A stretch of 64,000 nt of DNA from Adineta ricciae (Eukaryota > Rotifera > Eurotatoria > Adinetida > Adinetidae): assembly GCA_905250025.1 (NCBI GenBank), contig CAJNOJ010000415.1, positions 1 to 64,000 on the forward strand, written 5' to 3'. Numbering within the stretch: the first letter of the stretch is position 1; every line of letters starts with the position of its first letter. The position numbers and the translations under genes were made by a program. Below the pieces are notes generated by a model, which was given only the letters and a program-made list of their open reading frames with translations, ran no database searches and was not told the origin of the DNA. Positions 1-10,897 of this stretch are shown in pieces.

Positions 1-330
1 GGATATACTGGTAAAATCTACTATTTTACGATTATTTACTGGTAAAGCTGGTGTAGTCGGTCGGTGACCCCACTTGTCTTACACCATTCGATGCGGAATG
101 ACGAGATCTATATATCCCAGAGGTTTCAGAGATATCCCAAGTAGTGGGGCGAATATCAGCAGGATATACTAGTAAAACTCACTATTTTACTACTATTTAT
201 CGGTAGAAGCCTCACTTATGGGCGATGACCCCCACCTATCTTACACCATTCGATGCGGAATGACGAGATCTATCCATCCCAGGAGTTTCACACTCATCCC
301 AAGTACTGGAGCGAATGTCAGCAGGATATA
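1..330. repeat. Tandem repeat, about 161-bp unit, two copies plus start of a third
   Basis: The motif ggatatact starts at 1, 162 and 323. The two full units share a stretch (ttacaccattcgatgcggaa) and a run of similar blocks in the same order. The array is cut by the left edge of the window, so its true length is unknown. From 331 to 1081 I see no further gene or repeat. Confidence 0.75.
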
Positions 331-1081
331 CTCGAATCCGCTGCTAACTTCCATTACGTAACTTTTCAATTAGTCTACTGTATATCGTCCGTCTATGAGT
401 AACTTAGTAAAGCATTTATGAAAATTTCCATGCGCGTGATGTGAAAATAGAAAAATAGATGACAAAGGTCAATGGTTGGCCGTGAGTGGCCGTCTGACTA
501 GCCGTTGACCGATGAATTTTTCAGTCAACATAGTTAGTGCTGGAGAATTATTCACTAACAAATGGCCAATCGGTCTGATTCCTAAAAAGACTTTTGCATC
601 CTATTGATTCTAGTGTGTGACATAGTGCCATGATTCAGTTGAGCACTAATAGCAATCGCAGTGCATTGTCTCTCTTTCGGAGTCTCTGAATGTGTTCAGC
701 ATTCGGAAAAGTCTTTCAGAAAAGGGTCAGCGAATCCAAAGGATGAGCGTTACTTGTTTATAAAGCATACGAAGAAATTTTCGTGTAATAAATTGATCAC
801 GAATTAGTTTTGCTGTAATTTCTTGAAAATGTACGATATCCTCTATTATGTTTGATTATTTCCATTTCGAAGGTGAGGGTGACCATTTCATCATCAGAGC
901 AATAGTCGTTACTCTCACCCAAAATGTAGAATGCATATTTTTTTTTCTTTTCAATTATTACAATATTTCACAACAAAGAAGAAAATTTGTTTTCTCTTTG
1001 TCATTTGAACTTCACCATCACAACGCAACTAATGTCTTGCGACGAGAAAGAAAAAAACATTTATATTATTGCAATATTTCA

Positions 1082-1570
1082 ATGGCTGACAACGACCTTC
1101 GAAAAACAATCGCTGAATTGAAGAATGAATCAAACTGGAATTTAAATGCTCAAAATTTGACCGATGAAGATATAAAATTGCTTGCAAATGAATTGAAATC
1201 AAACGAAGACTGTCATGTACTTCATCTTCATTTAAATTTCATTACTGATCATGGAATTGGTTATCTTGCTGAAATGTTAGCAATAAACAACACAATCACA
1301 GATTTATATTTGGGGGCGAATAATTTCGGTGATAGTGGAGTGATGAAATTATGTGAAGTGTTGATGGATCAGAACAAAACACTTGTAGTTATTGATTTAA
1401 CATTTAATCAAATTACAGATAGTTCGATCGATTTCATCATGAATATGTTGAAAAGAAATCAATCAATAAAGGGATTTATGCTTATTGGAAATCCAATGTC
1501 GGAAGAAAGCAAAGACAAATTACGCAGTACAGCTGAAGTGAGAAACATTCGCCTGGGCGTCGATTTCTAA
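1082..1570 (+). CDS. Small leucine-rich-repeat protein (RNase-inhibitor/NLRC3 type)
   Basis: This 162-residue protein begins MADNDLRK and carries about four RNI-like LRRs of roughly 28-30 residues (LHLHLNFITDHG, LYLGANNFGDSG, IDLTFNQITDSS, FMLIGNPMSEES). The frame is open upstream to 848, but that part is low-complexity Phe/His-rich and looks like 5' UTR, so I chose the ATG at 1082. No intron, signal peptide or effector domain is visible. Such proteins normally act as cytosolic protein-binding scaffolds; no partner can be named. It is much shorter than NLR proteins and has no NACHT domain, so it may be an LRR-only gene or a remnant of a larger one. Confidence 0.65.
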   Translation: MADNDLRKTIAELKNESNWNLNAQNLTDEDIKLLANELKSNEDCHVLHLHLNFITDHGIGYLAEMLAINNTITDLYLGANNFGDSGVMKLCEVLMDQNKTLVVIDLTFNQITDSSIDFIMNMLKRNQSIKGFMLIGNPMSEESKDKLRSTAEVRNIRLGVDF

Positions 1571-1587
1571 CAGCTGAAAGGCGAAGT

Positions 1588-1848
1588 ATGACTTGGAAGC
1601 AGACTCCATCCTTTCTTCATCCTCGAATTCTGCGTATTGGGTCAGTTGTTATACAACAGGTGGAAATGAGTTCGTTGGCTAACTAATTGATTCGTAATTT
1701 TTTGCAGTATCTCACACAGAAGAAACTGCCAGTCAGAAAGGAAGGCCAAGCTCAACAGTTTGAGAGATTTAAAAAGCAACCTGATTATGATTTATTGGAG
1801 GTCGGCATGATGAGCACTTTCTTTTTTCTTGTATACATAAATTTATAA
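1588..1848 (+). other. Possible small two-exon gene or 3' gene fragment
   Basis: An ATG at 1588 opens a frame to 1659. A plausible 48-bp intron (1660-1707, gtggaa...ttgcag) joins it in phase to 1708-1848, giving 70 residues with a basic Lys/Gln-rich middle (LPVRKEGQAQQFERFKKQ) and a hydrophobic end. I do not recognise the family. It lies directly behind the LRR gene in another frame. It could be a real short gene, a gene remnant, or chance; the clean splice sites are the main argument for it. Confidence 0.28.
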
Positions 1849-1885
1849 CAAAAGGATAGTACACTTCATATAAAAAATATTCCGT

Positions 1886-3123
1886 TCACAGTTCGGATTT
1901 TTTATTTTTGGCCTTGGCACCATCATCGTTTGATTCATCGAAAATACTCTGCATATATTTCAGTTTTTTATCGGCCCATGAACCTTCTTGTTCTGTGCTA
2001 ACCGCACCACTACGTAAAGGATGTAATTGATTGTCAATCTCACGTATTCTTTTCTCAAATCCCCGAATTCTCTCTTCGCATCTATTCGCTTCAGCTAACA
2101 GAACCGCCACTGTAATGGGACACGCAATGGGGATCAATACCGTAGCTGGTATTTTTATGTTTATGATTTTATTAATACGGGCCTGATTGTAATCGATGTC
2201 ATTTACCAATCCCCTTCGCTCCCCCTCGAGCTGACTTATTCTCCACTTAACAGCAACATCTGCTGAAATCTTCCCGTTGAGAACGTTCTCGTAATGTTTT
2301 AACGTTTCGGTCCATGTTTTCAGTCCTTCTTTATCTACTTGCCCTGAAGATCTGATCATTTGCGAAATATTTTCTACTGCTGATTTCCATGTCTGCGCAT
2401 CGGCAAGCAGTGGGATTATCACAATATTACTCAAAGAAGAACAATTCAATGCTGTGAAAACTACACTTTTTACTTGAGCTGTCAATTCTTCTACAGTTTG
2501 AGGCCCATTTACATCTTCGCGCAATTGCTCTTCAGGTGTCACTTTGTTCACAATCAGGATTGTTTGTGCATCATTGAAACGAACTAAAGTTTCTTTCAGT
2601 GCAGTCAAATACTTTCGAAACGGTTCGTTTATTTTATCTGCAAAAAAAACGAACATGTTGCAAATTCTACACAAAATCTCACGAATACTAACCGTGTTTT
2701 ACAACAATCGCGATTGTATTGATATCGTGCGTTCTGATATACTCTACAATCTTATCCAGAAATTCGCTTGACCTCCCATTGGTATCGCCGATGCCTGGAG
2801 TGTCGACAACTGTCAATTCTAATAGACCGGTGTCAGTTGATAATTGAATTCTTTTCGTATAAGCTTCAGTCTGATTTGTCGTTGAATTGACACCTCCGGA
2901 TGTATTAAACTTTCTTTCTGCAAGTAATTTATTACCAATAAAACTCTTTCCAACTCCAGTTTCGCCAATAAGCAATATCGTCTTTTCAGTAACGGTTGAT
3001 TCTAACAGAGAAAAAACAATTGTAAAGTATTTTGAAAAAGAAATATTCACCGCAGTGACATAGACCGAGTATTAGTAGAATCAGCCAGATCAGTTTCACC
3101 ATCAAATTCGGTGTACTTAACAT
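1886..3123 (-). CDS. AIG1/GIMAP-like GTPase with N-terminal hydrophobic leader
   Basis: Three exons (3051-3123, 2693-3001, 1886-2637) with introns of 49 and 55 bp encode 377 residues. The G domain shows the P-loop GETGVGKS at 37-44, a Thr-rich switch region and DTPG at 91-94. The later NKVT is a candidate G4 motif, lacking the Asp of NKxD. The C-terminal half has a hydrophobic stretch (ATVLIPIACPITVAVLL) followed by a charged, probably coiled segment. Residues 1-24 look like a signal peptide or membrane anchor (LIWLILLILGLCHC), which is unusual for a cytosolic GTPase. AIG1/GIMAP and related septin-like GTPases assemble on membranes; the exact subfamily is uncertain. The first exon is the least secure part of the model. 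Confidence 0.7.
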
Positions 3124-4731
3124 CTTCAGTTAAGCTTTGGAGAGTTTTGAGAGTGCAGTAGTATTTATAATGTTAACATGAATAGATAAGAGAATTTTTG
3201 CTTATTACATCTTACTAGGGGAATAAACACAAGATGATGTTAGTATGATGCAATGTTCGTCTAGTTCGCAGCTTTATAGATAAAGAAAAGGTATCGCCAC
3301 ACAAATCTGATAGTTGGAAATTTTCGAGATTCTTGTGTGTCAAGTCCTTATATAGGAATACTTTGAAAACTATCGGGTAATACAGCTCTAGCGATGTTAT
3401 AACCTACGATTAATTTGTGGAGCTCTCTAATTATCTTTTACTGCATAATCTCAACTATTCGCTTGGCTTCAATGCAACAAAAAATATTTTTGAAGCTAAC
3501 GAATTGAGAAAAGGCAGAAATTCATATATATAGTAGTGCGACATCACAAAAATTTATGCGATGAGTGACAAGTAACTTGCCGATTATAGTTCTTCAGCGA
3601 ACAACGTTGTGTAATTTTACGTCACAATTCACCCAATTTTCTCTAAACAAATCCAGTCAGTGATCACTCGGCCTTCAATGAACTTACATAATTCAGCGAT
3701 CAATGGTTTCAAAATTAATCATACTTGTGTAAGGTAGAATTCTCTTCCTCTAATCACAACAATAGTTCTCAATAATCCTCATTCTTGAGTACATGACTTT
3801 CAGCGCCCATTCAGTTTGAATTGTATACTGATTTACTAAACAGTGGACATATTTTTGGTAAAATGCGATGTGTCATACGTAGAGATCTGGATTGATTTCG
3901 GAGAAAAGATATTCGTGAAGTATTGGTAGAACCAATAATCTCTTTCGTTCAGACGAGCGATTCTCGTGACTTTTATCGCGGTTTGATTTCCTGAAAATGC
4001 TTAGCTGTTGAATAAGCCTTCCATTTATCACGAAAATAGATGTGAACATCGAGAAAGTCATTTTCATCATGGGATAATTCAACGTGTTCTGTAGACAATA
4101 GATTCTCTATGTAATTCTCAATCTATTTTTTCCTATGCGAATACCGATCACATAATTGTTTACCAACGACTATGACGAAAAGTATGTTTAAGAATGTAAA
4201 AATGCACAGAAATCTCTTCGAATCCAATTTTCTCCTTCACTAAATTGGTCTGCAGCACCAACACAAATTGAAACTCATCTCTTAGACAATCGTAAGTAAA
4301 TTCCTGCGATATGAAACAATCGAGTCTATTGGAAATTATCGGCCTGCCATAGAAAAAAAGCTCAAACAATTTGCACTGTCATCGTGCGCAGTCTTTTTTT
4401 CTCACTCTTTTCTTGTTCTCTTAATAAAGTTCACTTTCAGTAAGGTCATAGAACTGCACGAGGAAGAAAGTTAACAACGAGCGATTGATAGAAACGTAAA
4501 TAAACCAAACGAAAAGTATTTTACTGAATAAAGGTATCTGAATATGTACTAAATTTATTCATAATATGCTCAGTCCATCGAAGTTCAATCGTAATTGCCT
4601 TATGTTGGAAAATACCAAGTGCGCCGATCGTCTCCATGGCACCAACCGATAAATAAAAGAGAGCAGCGAACGTTTTTCGCCGTTTAGAACACGCACAACT
4701 CACACGTTAAACAGTTACTTACAAAACGCAA
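3124..4731. other. Intergenic region; duplicated block starts at 3704
   Basis: No gene could be supported. From 3704 (aatggtttcaaaattaatca) onwards the sequence is repeated with few differences at 13075, marking the left edge of the duplicated segment. Short open frames here, such as one at 3873-4082 on the minus strand, persist in both copies but look like no known protein and show no clear splice structure. Confidence 0.6.
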
Positions 4732-5696
4732 ATGCCGGTATTTCATACAATAGCATCAAAAGATATATGGTTGGGTGATCATGTATACATTTGGTCTTCT
4801 GTTTTTCATCAACATCACGGCATTGTAATATTTGTCGACAGAAACGATCCTGATGAGTCACAAGTTCTGGAATTCAGCACATATGATGGCAGTCGTAAAC
4901 CAAATCGTGCTCGTATTCAAGTTGTTAGTTTAAAACGATTTCGAAAAGATTGCAGCTTGAAACGTGTTGTTTATGGCTCTCGATATGCTCGATTTAAAAG
5001 AGCTGGTACCGCTTATGAATCACAATGTCTCGCTCCGGAAATTGCTGTTGACAATGCTCACCTCGTTCTCGAACAAATCAACTATGGTGATGGTTTCATA
5101 GAGCCCAATAATCTGACAAAGCCATGGACTGCAGAAGAAGCTCATGGATACAACTTATTCATAAGGAATTGTGAATGTCTTGCTTATTGGTGTAAAACGG
5201 GCCGGTGGATTAGTGCACAAGTAATACAGTTAGTTGAAAATGTTAGCAAATATCTTCTTGCAATTATCAAAGCGATTATCGACTCATTAGTACGTGAAAA
5301 ACTCATTCCAAGTATTGGCCAAGAAGCTTTAAGGTTAGATAATTAGAGAATCGTATCGCTCATCATCTTATTTTCTAGTGAAATGATTGAATCGATATTA
5401 CCAGCATGTTCATCGAAATTCTGTGAGATTCTGAATGATAGTGTAGGAAATGCTATTGCATTCATTGCTATCGAAGCAATCAAACCTTGGCCAGTGTCGT
5501 GAAAAGTTTTACCATAGGTGTGTTTGCATTTGCTATTCAAGCTCTGCTCACTTACTTGACGTACGGCGCTGCAGGAATTACGCCTTGGATTGGAGGATTT
5601 ATCGGAAGTTTGATTGGATTCGTTGTCGGTGATTTTCTTGGTCGTTTAGTTGTTAATGGCGTTGCACAACTAAACGATGCATTCTTTGCCAATTAA
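4732..5696 (+). CDS. LRAT-domain protein (NlpC/P60-like thiol fold), copy A
   Basis: Exon 1 (4732-5333) holds an LRAT domain: the GDHVYIW start, a His-rich HQHHGIV motif near residue 30 (catalytic His) and an NCECLAYWC motif near residue 145 (catalytic Cys). LRAT-type enzymes are membrane-associated thiol acyltransferases or phospholipases. Two small introns fit well: 5334-5378 (gttaga...tctag) and 5423-5517 (gtgaga...catag). They join a short second exon and a third exon (5518-5696) coding a Gly-rich, very hydrophobic tail ending QLNDAFFAN. An alternative donor at 5441 also keeps frame. Without splicing the protein would stop at 5346. The hydrophobic tail resembles the membrane anchor of other LRAT/HRASLS proteins. 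The substrate cannot be told from sequence. Confidence 0.75.
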
Positions 5697-5986
5697 AAAT
5701 CAATATTTATCAGTTTTTTTATTATTCAAGACTTTAGTCTAGATTTCGATACAAATGCATTGACTTTCTTTATCAGAATAAACTGGATTGATGACTCATC
5801 AAGGTTCTTGCATCATCGAGTGACGTCATTTATGTTGAAACTATATTTCTATTTTCTTTTCCTTTATTCTTCGACATATCAACTTTCGATTGATTCGCTA
5901 CCGAATGTGTTGGACAAAGGTAAACATTTGAATTTGAAATTCAATCGCCGTTCAGTACTTCATTTTAATAAGAATTTCATGAAACA
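5697..5986. other. Short intergenic region upstream of the eIF5-like gene
   Basis: No gene or clear element was seen. It separates the LRAT-like gene from the same-strand eIF5-like gene and should hold the latter's promoter. Confidence 0.4.
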
Positions 5987-7296
5987 ATGACGCTAACGAA
6001 TATCAATCGTGCAATCGAAGATCCATTCAATCGATACAAAATGCCGAAACTTGTCGTTCAAGTATTTTCGTTTTTGGGTAGGAAAATTCGTTAGAAAAAT
6101 TGTTCTTTTTCCTGTAGGTGATCAAAGAACGAAGTTCTTTTCGAACGATTTTGGTTAATCTATCAGATATCGGCAAAGCTCTTCGTCGCTCACCACAGTG
6201 TAAGTGCAATTCTTTGGAATGTCGACTCATTTCTTCGAAATTCTTCTCAGATATCATCAAATATTTGGCTTTAGAATTAAATTCCTCGATGAAAGTCAAT
6301 AACCATTCGAATCAATACATCATTCTAGGAAATTACAATCCGGAAACATTACAAAATGTGTTGGATGGATTTATTAAACTATTTGTCTTATGTAAAACTT
6401 GTGAAAACCCTGAAACAGATTTAGTAAGTGAAACTTGACATCGTGCAAACAGTTTTGTTTGTTCTTTTAGGATTGCGATGAGAAGGGACTTTGTCAACGA
6501 TGTTGTGCTTGTGGTAGTACAAGAGAAATCACAATCGAATGCCATGAATTAGTGAAATTTATTCGTCAAAATTGGTCGGAAGATGAAAAGAAGAAGAATC
6601 AGTACTATTGGAATCAAATAATCAGTTTTCCAGAAGAAATCGATGAAATTTCTTCACAGAGTATTTCTTCTGATGAAGATTGGGATGATGATGATGATGA
6701 ACAATTCGTTGCTTTATTTCAAGTTTGTTTGTGACGAAATTGAAGTTCGCGTTTAATTCAATGAATTTAGAGAAAGAAATTGTCGGACCAATTGAATGAC
6801 TTGGTTTCAATTGAAGAATTAATCAACGAAGCAAAAAGATTGAACATGACGACAAAGGCTCCGTGTCTCATCGCGAGAAACTTATTTACAAAGGAAATTC
6901 TCAAAGAAATTGATGTATATGAGGTGTTACTATCTCATTTTTGTCAAAATCATGAACAACAATACTCGTTATTAGACGGAATCGCAATGTTCATCTGTTC
7001 GAACGAAGAAATTCACGAAATCTTCTCGAACGAAAAGCAAATTTCCACGATTTTTTATAAATTATACGAAAAAGACCTGATCGACGAAGACGTTTTCTAC
7101 GATTGGTATGAAAAGGTAAAAAAACGCATCTCTGAGCGATCCTGTTCGATTCCAATTGTTTGTGATTTAGGAGTCCAATCGAACAATTCAGAAGACCATA
7201 GAAACAGACACTCATGAATATGCAGAAAAGTTCATCCAATGGTTAAGAACAGCTGACGAAACAGACGATGATGAGACTTCTATAGAAGTTTCTTAG
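5987..7296 (+). CDS. Divergent translation initiation factor eIF5 homologue
   Basis: Six exons (5987-6077, 6128-6199, 6251-6423, 6471-6722, 6771-7115, 7171-7296) give 352 residues. The N-terminus has the eIF5 signature DPFNRYKMP, with Arg16 matching the GAP arginine finger of eIF5. The zinc-ribbon lead-in DGFIKLFVLCKTCENPETDL is nearly invariant in the family and is followed by a second Cys pair (CCACG region). An acidic linker (SSDEDWDDDDDEQF) precedes a C-terminal W2/MIF4G-like HEAT domain ending in DEDVFYDWYEK and FIQWLRTADE. eIF5 stimulates GTP hydrolysis by eIF2 and then holds eIF2-GDP. The protein is shorter than the roughly 430-residue animal eIF5 and quite diverged, so it may be a second paralogue. 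Its last 17 bp overlap the end of the convergent amine oxidase gene. Confidence 0.85.
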
Positions 7297-9077
7297 CAAC
7301 TTCAACACCAGTTTCATACGCTGCATTGACTATGCCATAAGAATCTTCATGAGTCGCTTCGCCAGCAAAGAAAATCCTCGGAACCTTAAACAAGATAAAT
7401 TCATCTATTTACTCAGAGAATTTCCTTTTAAAATCTTACTCCATCCGGTGCATATGGTGTTTTTAATTCTCTTCTATGTTGTTTAGTCGAATTCAATGCT
7501 TGATAAGAGTAAGATCCTCGGATATATTTGTTATTGAACCATTGACTCCTATGAAGAAGAGAATAAAATGTTAATGAAGAGAATGTCTTTGATTTTGACG
7601 TACCGGAACACTTTTATTGGTTTGTATTGATTTTGATCGAGGCGAAGATATCGACAGAGAACTTCATGACAAATTTGTCCGAGGGTTTGCTCGTTTAGGT
7701 TCTCAATTTTGATTGCTAAGGAATCGGCGAACCAACAAGTTAAGATTGGAATATGTGTTGATGATAAACCTCCATAAAAGTGAAGTGAATTGGCAATTTC
7801 TTCAATCAGATGTTGACCAACTTGTTGAGAATGAAGTTCTGCTCGTAATTGAGGAGATAAATCGTCGAGTCGATACGGTTGAGTATGTAATAGTTTCATA
7901 TAATTAATATTATTTGGCCAAAATCTCTCTTTGTAAATGATAACTACCTGAAAAAGAAAATTTTTATCGAGAAAAGCACGAGTCTTCATGTTGAACTTTG
8001 TTTAAGATTCCAAAACCGATTTGATCAATTGCATTTTGTTTTTGTTCAATAAGTAACCGTTCACTTGCAAAGATTCTTTGAAAATTTTCTTTCAAAAATC
8101 CCAATGAAGTTGTCCAAATGATTTGATCACACAACATAAATTTCTTCTCTTCAGTTCGAAGATCAACCATCTCAACGAGTAATTTCCTTTCTCTTTCCAT
8201 GTATTTCACACGTTGAACTTCGCAATTCAAACGAATTTGTTTCTCATCGGGTATAAACGACCTGAGATAGTTTATAAACGGTCGATAACCACCATTTTTC
8301 AATTCGTTTTCATATTCACCCGGTGGATCTCCATATCCGTTGTATTCTATTGAAACGATAACAATCGTATGTATATTTCAGGATGAAATTTACCGAGTAG
8401 ATTCAAATTCGACAGGGAACAAGCACTATCGATCATCTCTGAATTGATAAAACAGTGAACAATTGGTTCGATGAGATCCCGAGGAAACCGTGAGGATGAC
8501 AATAATCGCTGTCGGAATTGTTGTGGAACGAAATCCGCAAAAGATACTGGATGTTTCACTTTTCCACCACGAAACTTCTCATCGACATCATCAATCGATC
8601 GTTCCCAGAAATCTTCGGCTTTATCATTCCATTCCGAATCAAAAGTTCTCCCATCTGTCGTGATGACCATTGTTTCTATATGAAGAAAATAGAGGTGTTT
8701 TTGAGAAAAATGACGATTATTGATATACCATCGTTGATGCCTTTGTCATTCAGAAGCATGTGTAAGTCTTTACAGATCTTATACAGTTTCGATTTATTCC
8801 CAACAACATATTGAGCACCCTGAAAATACAAATCGACTTTTTCTTGCAAATTTGATTGTTATTTTACCATATCGAGAAACAAATTCGATCCTACAAATGA
8901 AATATAGAAAGAGAAAGTTTTATTTCAATAAGTTTTACCGGCATCGATTGTAGAAATTCGACCACCGAGATAATTTTGTGCTTCGATTAATACAAAATTA
9001 ATTTTATTCGATAAAACTTTCGCTGCAGCAAGACCAGAAACACCTCCGCCCACAATAATCACTTGAGTTTCCTCCAT
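7280..9077 (-). CDS. Flavin amine oxidase (spermine/polyamine oxidase-like), copy A
   Basis: Eight exons (8939-9077, 8868-8890, 8729-8819, 8394-8675, 7997-8346, 7604-7947, 7440-7548, 7280-7384) splice in phase to 480 residues. The N-terminus has the FAD-binding GGGVSG motif at residues 10-15 followed by LIEAQNYLGGRI. DMGAQYVVG matches the substrate-channel start of SMOX/PAOX, and the C-terminus has RGSYSYQ and the FAD-contacting FFAGEATHE. These enzymes oxidise spermine or acetylpolyamines with O2, releasing H2O2 and an aldehyde. Exon 2 is only 23 bp. The stop codon lies inside the last exon of the convergent eIF5-like gene. I cannot separate spermine oxidase from N1-acetylpolyamine oxidase activity. 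Confidence 0.85.
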
Positions 9078-9463
9078 AGTTTAACAAAAATATTTTACAC
9101 TTGTATCAATCATACTCATTTCATTCTTTCCTCCGTCTAAACATGATTTGACAGGAAGGTAACCAATCGAAGTATTTCATTACCATTAAGGTCTCAACAG
9201 TAGATGAACATTTACAAAATCAATTTCATGTATTCAATATTAAACTTTTACTGAAAGATACTTCTTATGTAATACAGTGTGATCTTTTCTTTTCTTTTCA
9301 TCACTGCCACGTGCGTTCGAGTTTGTTATTCTTTTTTCTCTCTTCTACAAAACGAAAGAACGTCATCAAACCTTTTGCGTTCTCTTGCTGTTACATAACG
9401 AGGGAAAAACAGCGTTACGTGATATAAATATGTGCCGTGCGGTACATTAGTGTGATTTTCATC
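9078..9463. promoter_or_regulatory. Shared divergent promoter between amine oxidase and DHRS12-like gene
   Basis: A 386-bp gap separates two divergent start codons. It contains a palindromic E-box CACGTG at 9310-9315 and a TATA-like tataaata at 9423-9430, 34 bp before the ATG at 9464, which suggests a very short 5' UTR for the plus-strand gene. The regulatory role is inferred. Confidence 0.4.
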
Positions 9464-10642
9464 ATGTCGTTTTATCGCACTGCTGTTTTTGGAGCTAAAG
9501 GTCTTTCGGAGTATACTCGGTCTGGTTTTGAATCGGCTGCTAAACGGTTCAATCAGGCCGATACCGAGGTCGATTTAACTGGGACACATGTAATGATTAC
9601 TGGAGCGAATTCGGTATGTTTTCTTTTTGAGAAGAAATGTTCGAATAGTTACATGCTTGATTATAGGGCATTGGCAAAATAACTGCACTGGAATGCGCTA
9701 AACGACAAGCTCATGTTTATATGGTTTGTCGGGATGAGACACGAGGAAAAGAGGCTCAAGAGGAAATTATACAAAAGTCGAACAATCGTAATGTTGATTT
9801 ACATATTTGCGATTTGTCGCAACCGAAAGAAGTTTTGAAATTTGCGAGAAACTTTGTTCAATCGAAAAAACCGCTCAACGTAAGATATTTTCTGAATGAC
9901 TCAAAAAGAATTTAGCTGATTTTCTTTAAAGATTCTATGCAACAATGCTGGATGCATGGCCAATGAGCGACAATTGGTTGACAATGAATATGAAGTGAAC
10001 TTCGCGACGAATACACTGGGAACGTACATTTTAACAAGCAATTTCATACCAATCCTTATGAACAATCAACCTGCTCGCGTGTTCACAACAAGTTCAGGAG
10101 GTAAGTGGAAAACATTCTTTTGAAATTCGAGAGGCTTCTTCGTTTCGAATTAGGCATGTTTATGTGTCGACTGGATCCTGATGACTTGAATTCAACGAAA
10201 ATGAGTTCGTTCAACGGTGATCTCGTCTATGCACAGAATAAGCGACAACAAGTGGTGATGATGGAACGATTTGCACAACGATATCCATCGATCTTCTTTG
10301 CTAGTTGGCATCCCGGTATTATATTGTTAACAATATAACAGACTTGACGGAATTATTTTCTTTGTTTCAGGTTGGGTAGATACACCAGCTGTGCGTACAT
10401 CAATGCCATCTTTTTACTCGAAGATGCAAAATCGACTTCGCACACCCGAACAAGGGGCGGATACACTCGTATGGCTTTGTTGCTTGAAAGATATTGCGAA
10501 TCGATTTGCCAATGGTGAATTCTTTCAAGATCGAACTGTTGTTTCGAAACATTTACCATTAGCATGGACAAAATCGAGTGTCGAAGACGATGAGCGACTC
10601 ATGAACAATCTCGAGGAAATCTGCAAGAAATATTCCCAGTGA
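9464..10642 (+). CDS. DHRS12: Short-chain dehydrogenase, DHRS12-like, copy A
   Basis: Five exons (9464-9613, 9667-9879, 9932-10100, 10154-10315, 10371-10642) encode 321 residues, close to the length of animal DHRS12. The N-terminus MSFYRTAVFGAKGLSEYT is typical of that subfamily. The NAD(P)-binding TGANSGIGK is completed across the first intron, followed by CNNAG, the active-site serine region TTSSGG and the catalytic YAQNK. The C-terminal part GEFFQDR...HLPLAW also fits. It is an oxidoreductase whose physiological substrate is not established. It shares a divergent promoter with the amine oxidase gene. Confidence 0.88.
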
Positions 10643-10897
10643 TGTGCAGATTCTTCGATAAATATGTTTTTCTTATATCTATACCTTTGTGTCGAACATA
10701 GATTAATCGCGCAAATAAACATTGAAAGATCATCTTTATTACTTTAATTCAATTTGGATCATATGTGTATAGGAATTCAGACCTGGCAGCCATACGACTT
10801 TTCTCCGTCAATCTGAATTTTCAAAATGTCACATGAAAAGTGCAAAAGAAATGTTTATATCTCGAGTATATGTAGTTGATAAACGAAATTCATACAG

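Noticed and set aside
3873-4082. 69-codon minus-strand frame, also present at 13246-13455
   Set aside because: Its presence in both copies follows from the whole block being duplicated. It has no motif, no homologue I recognise and no splice context.
5450-5632. Cys/Arg-rich plus-strand frame
   Set aside because: It is an out-of-frame shadow of the LRAT-like third exon, whose hydrophobic reading is much more protein-like.
8471-8814. Plus-strand frames within the amine oxidase gene
   Set aside because: They are antisense shadows of exon 4 and exon 3 of the minus-strand enzyme.
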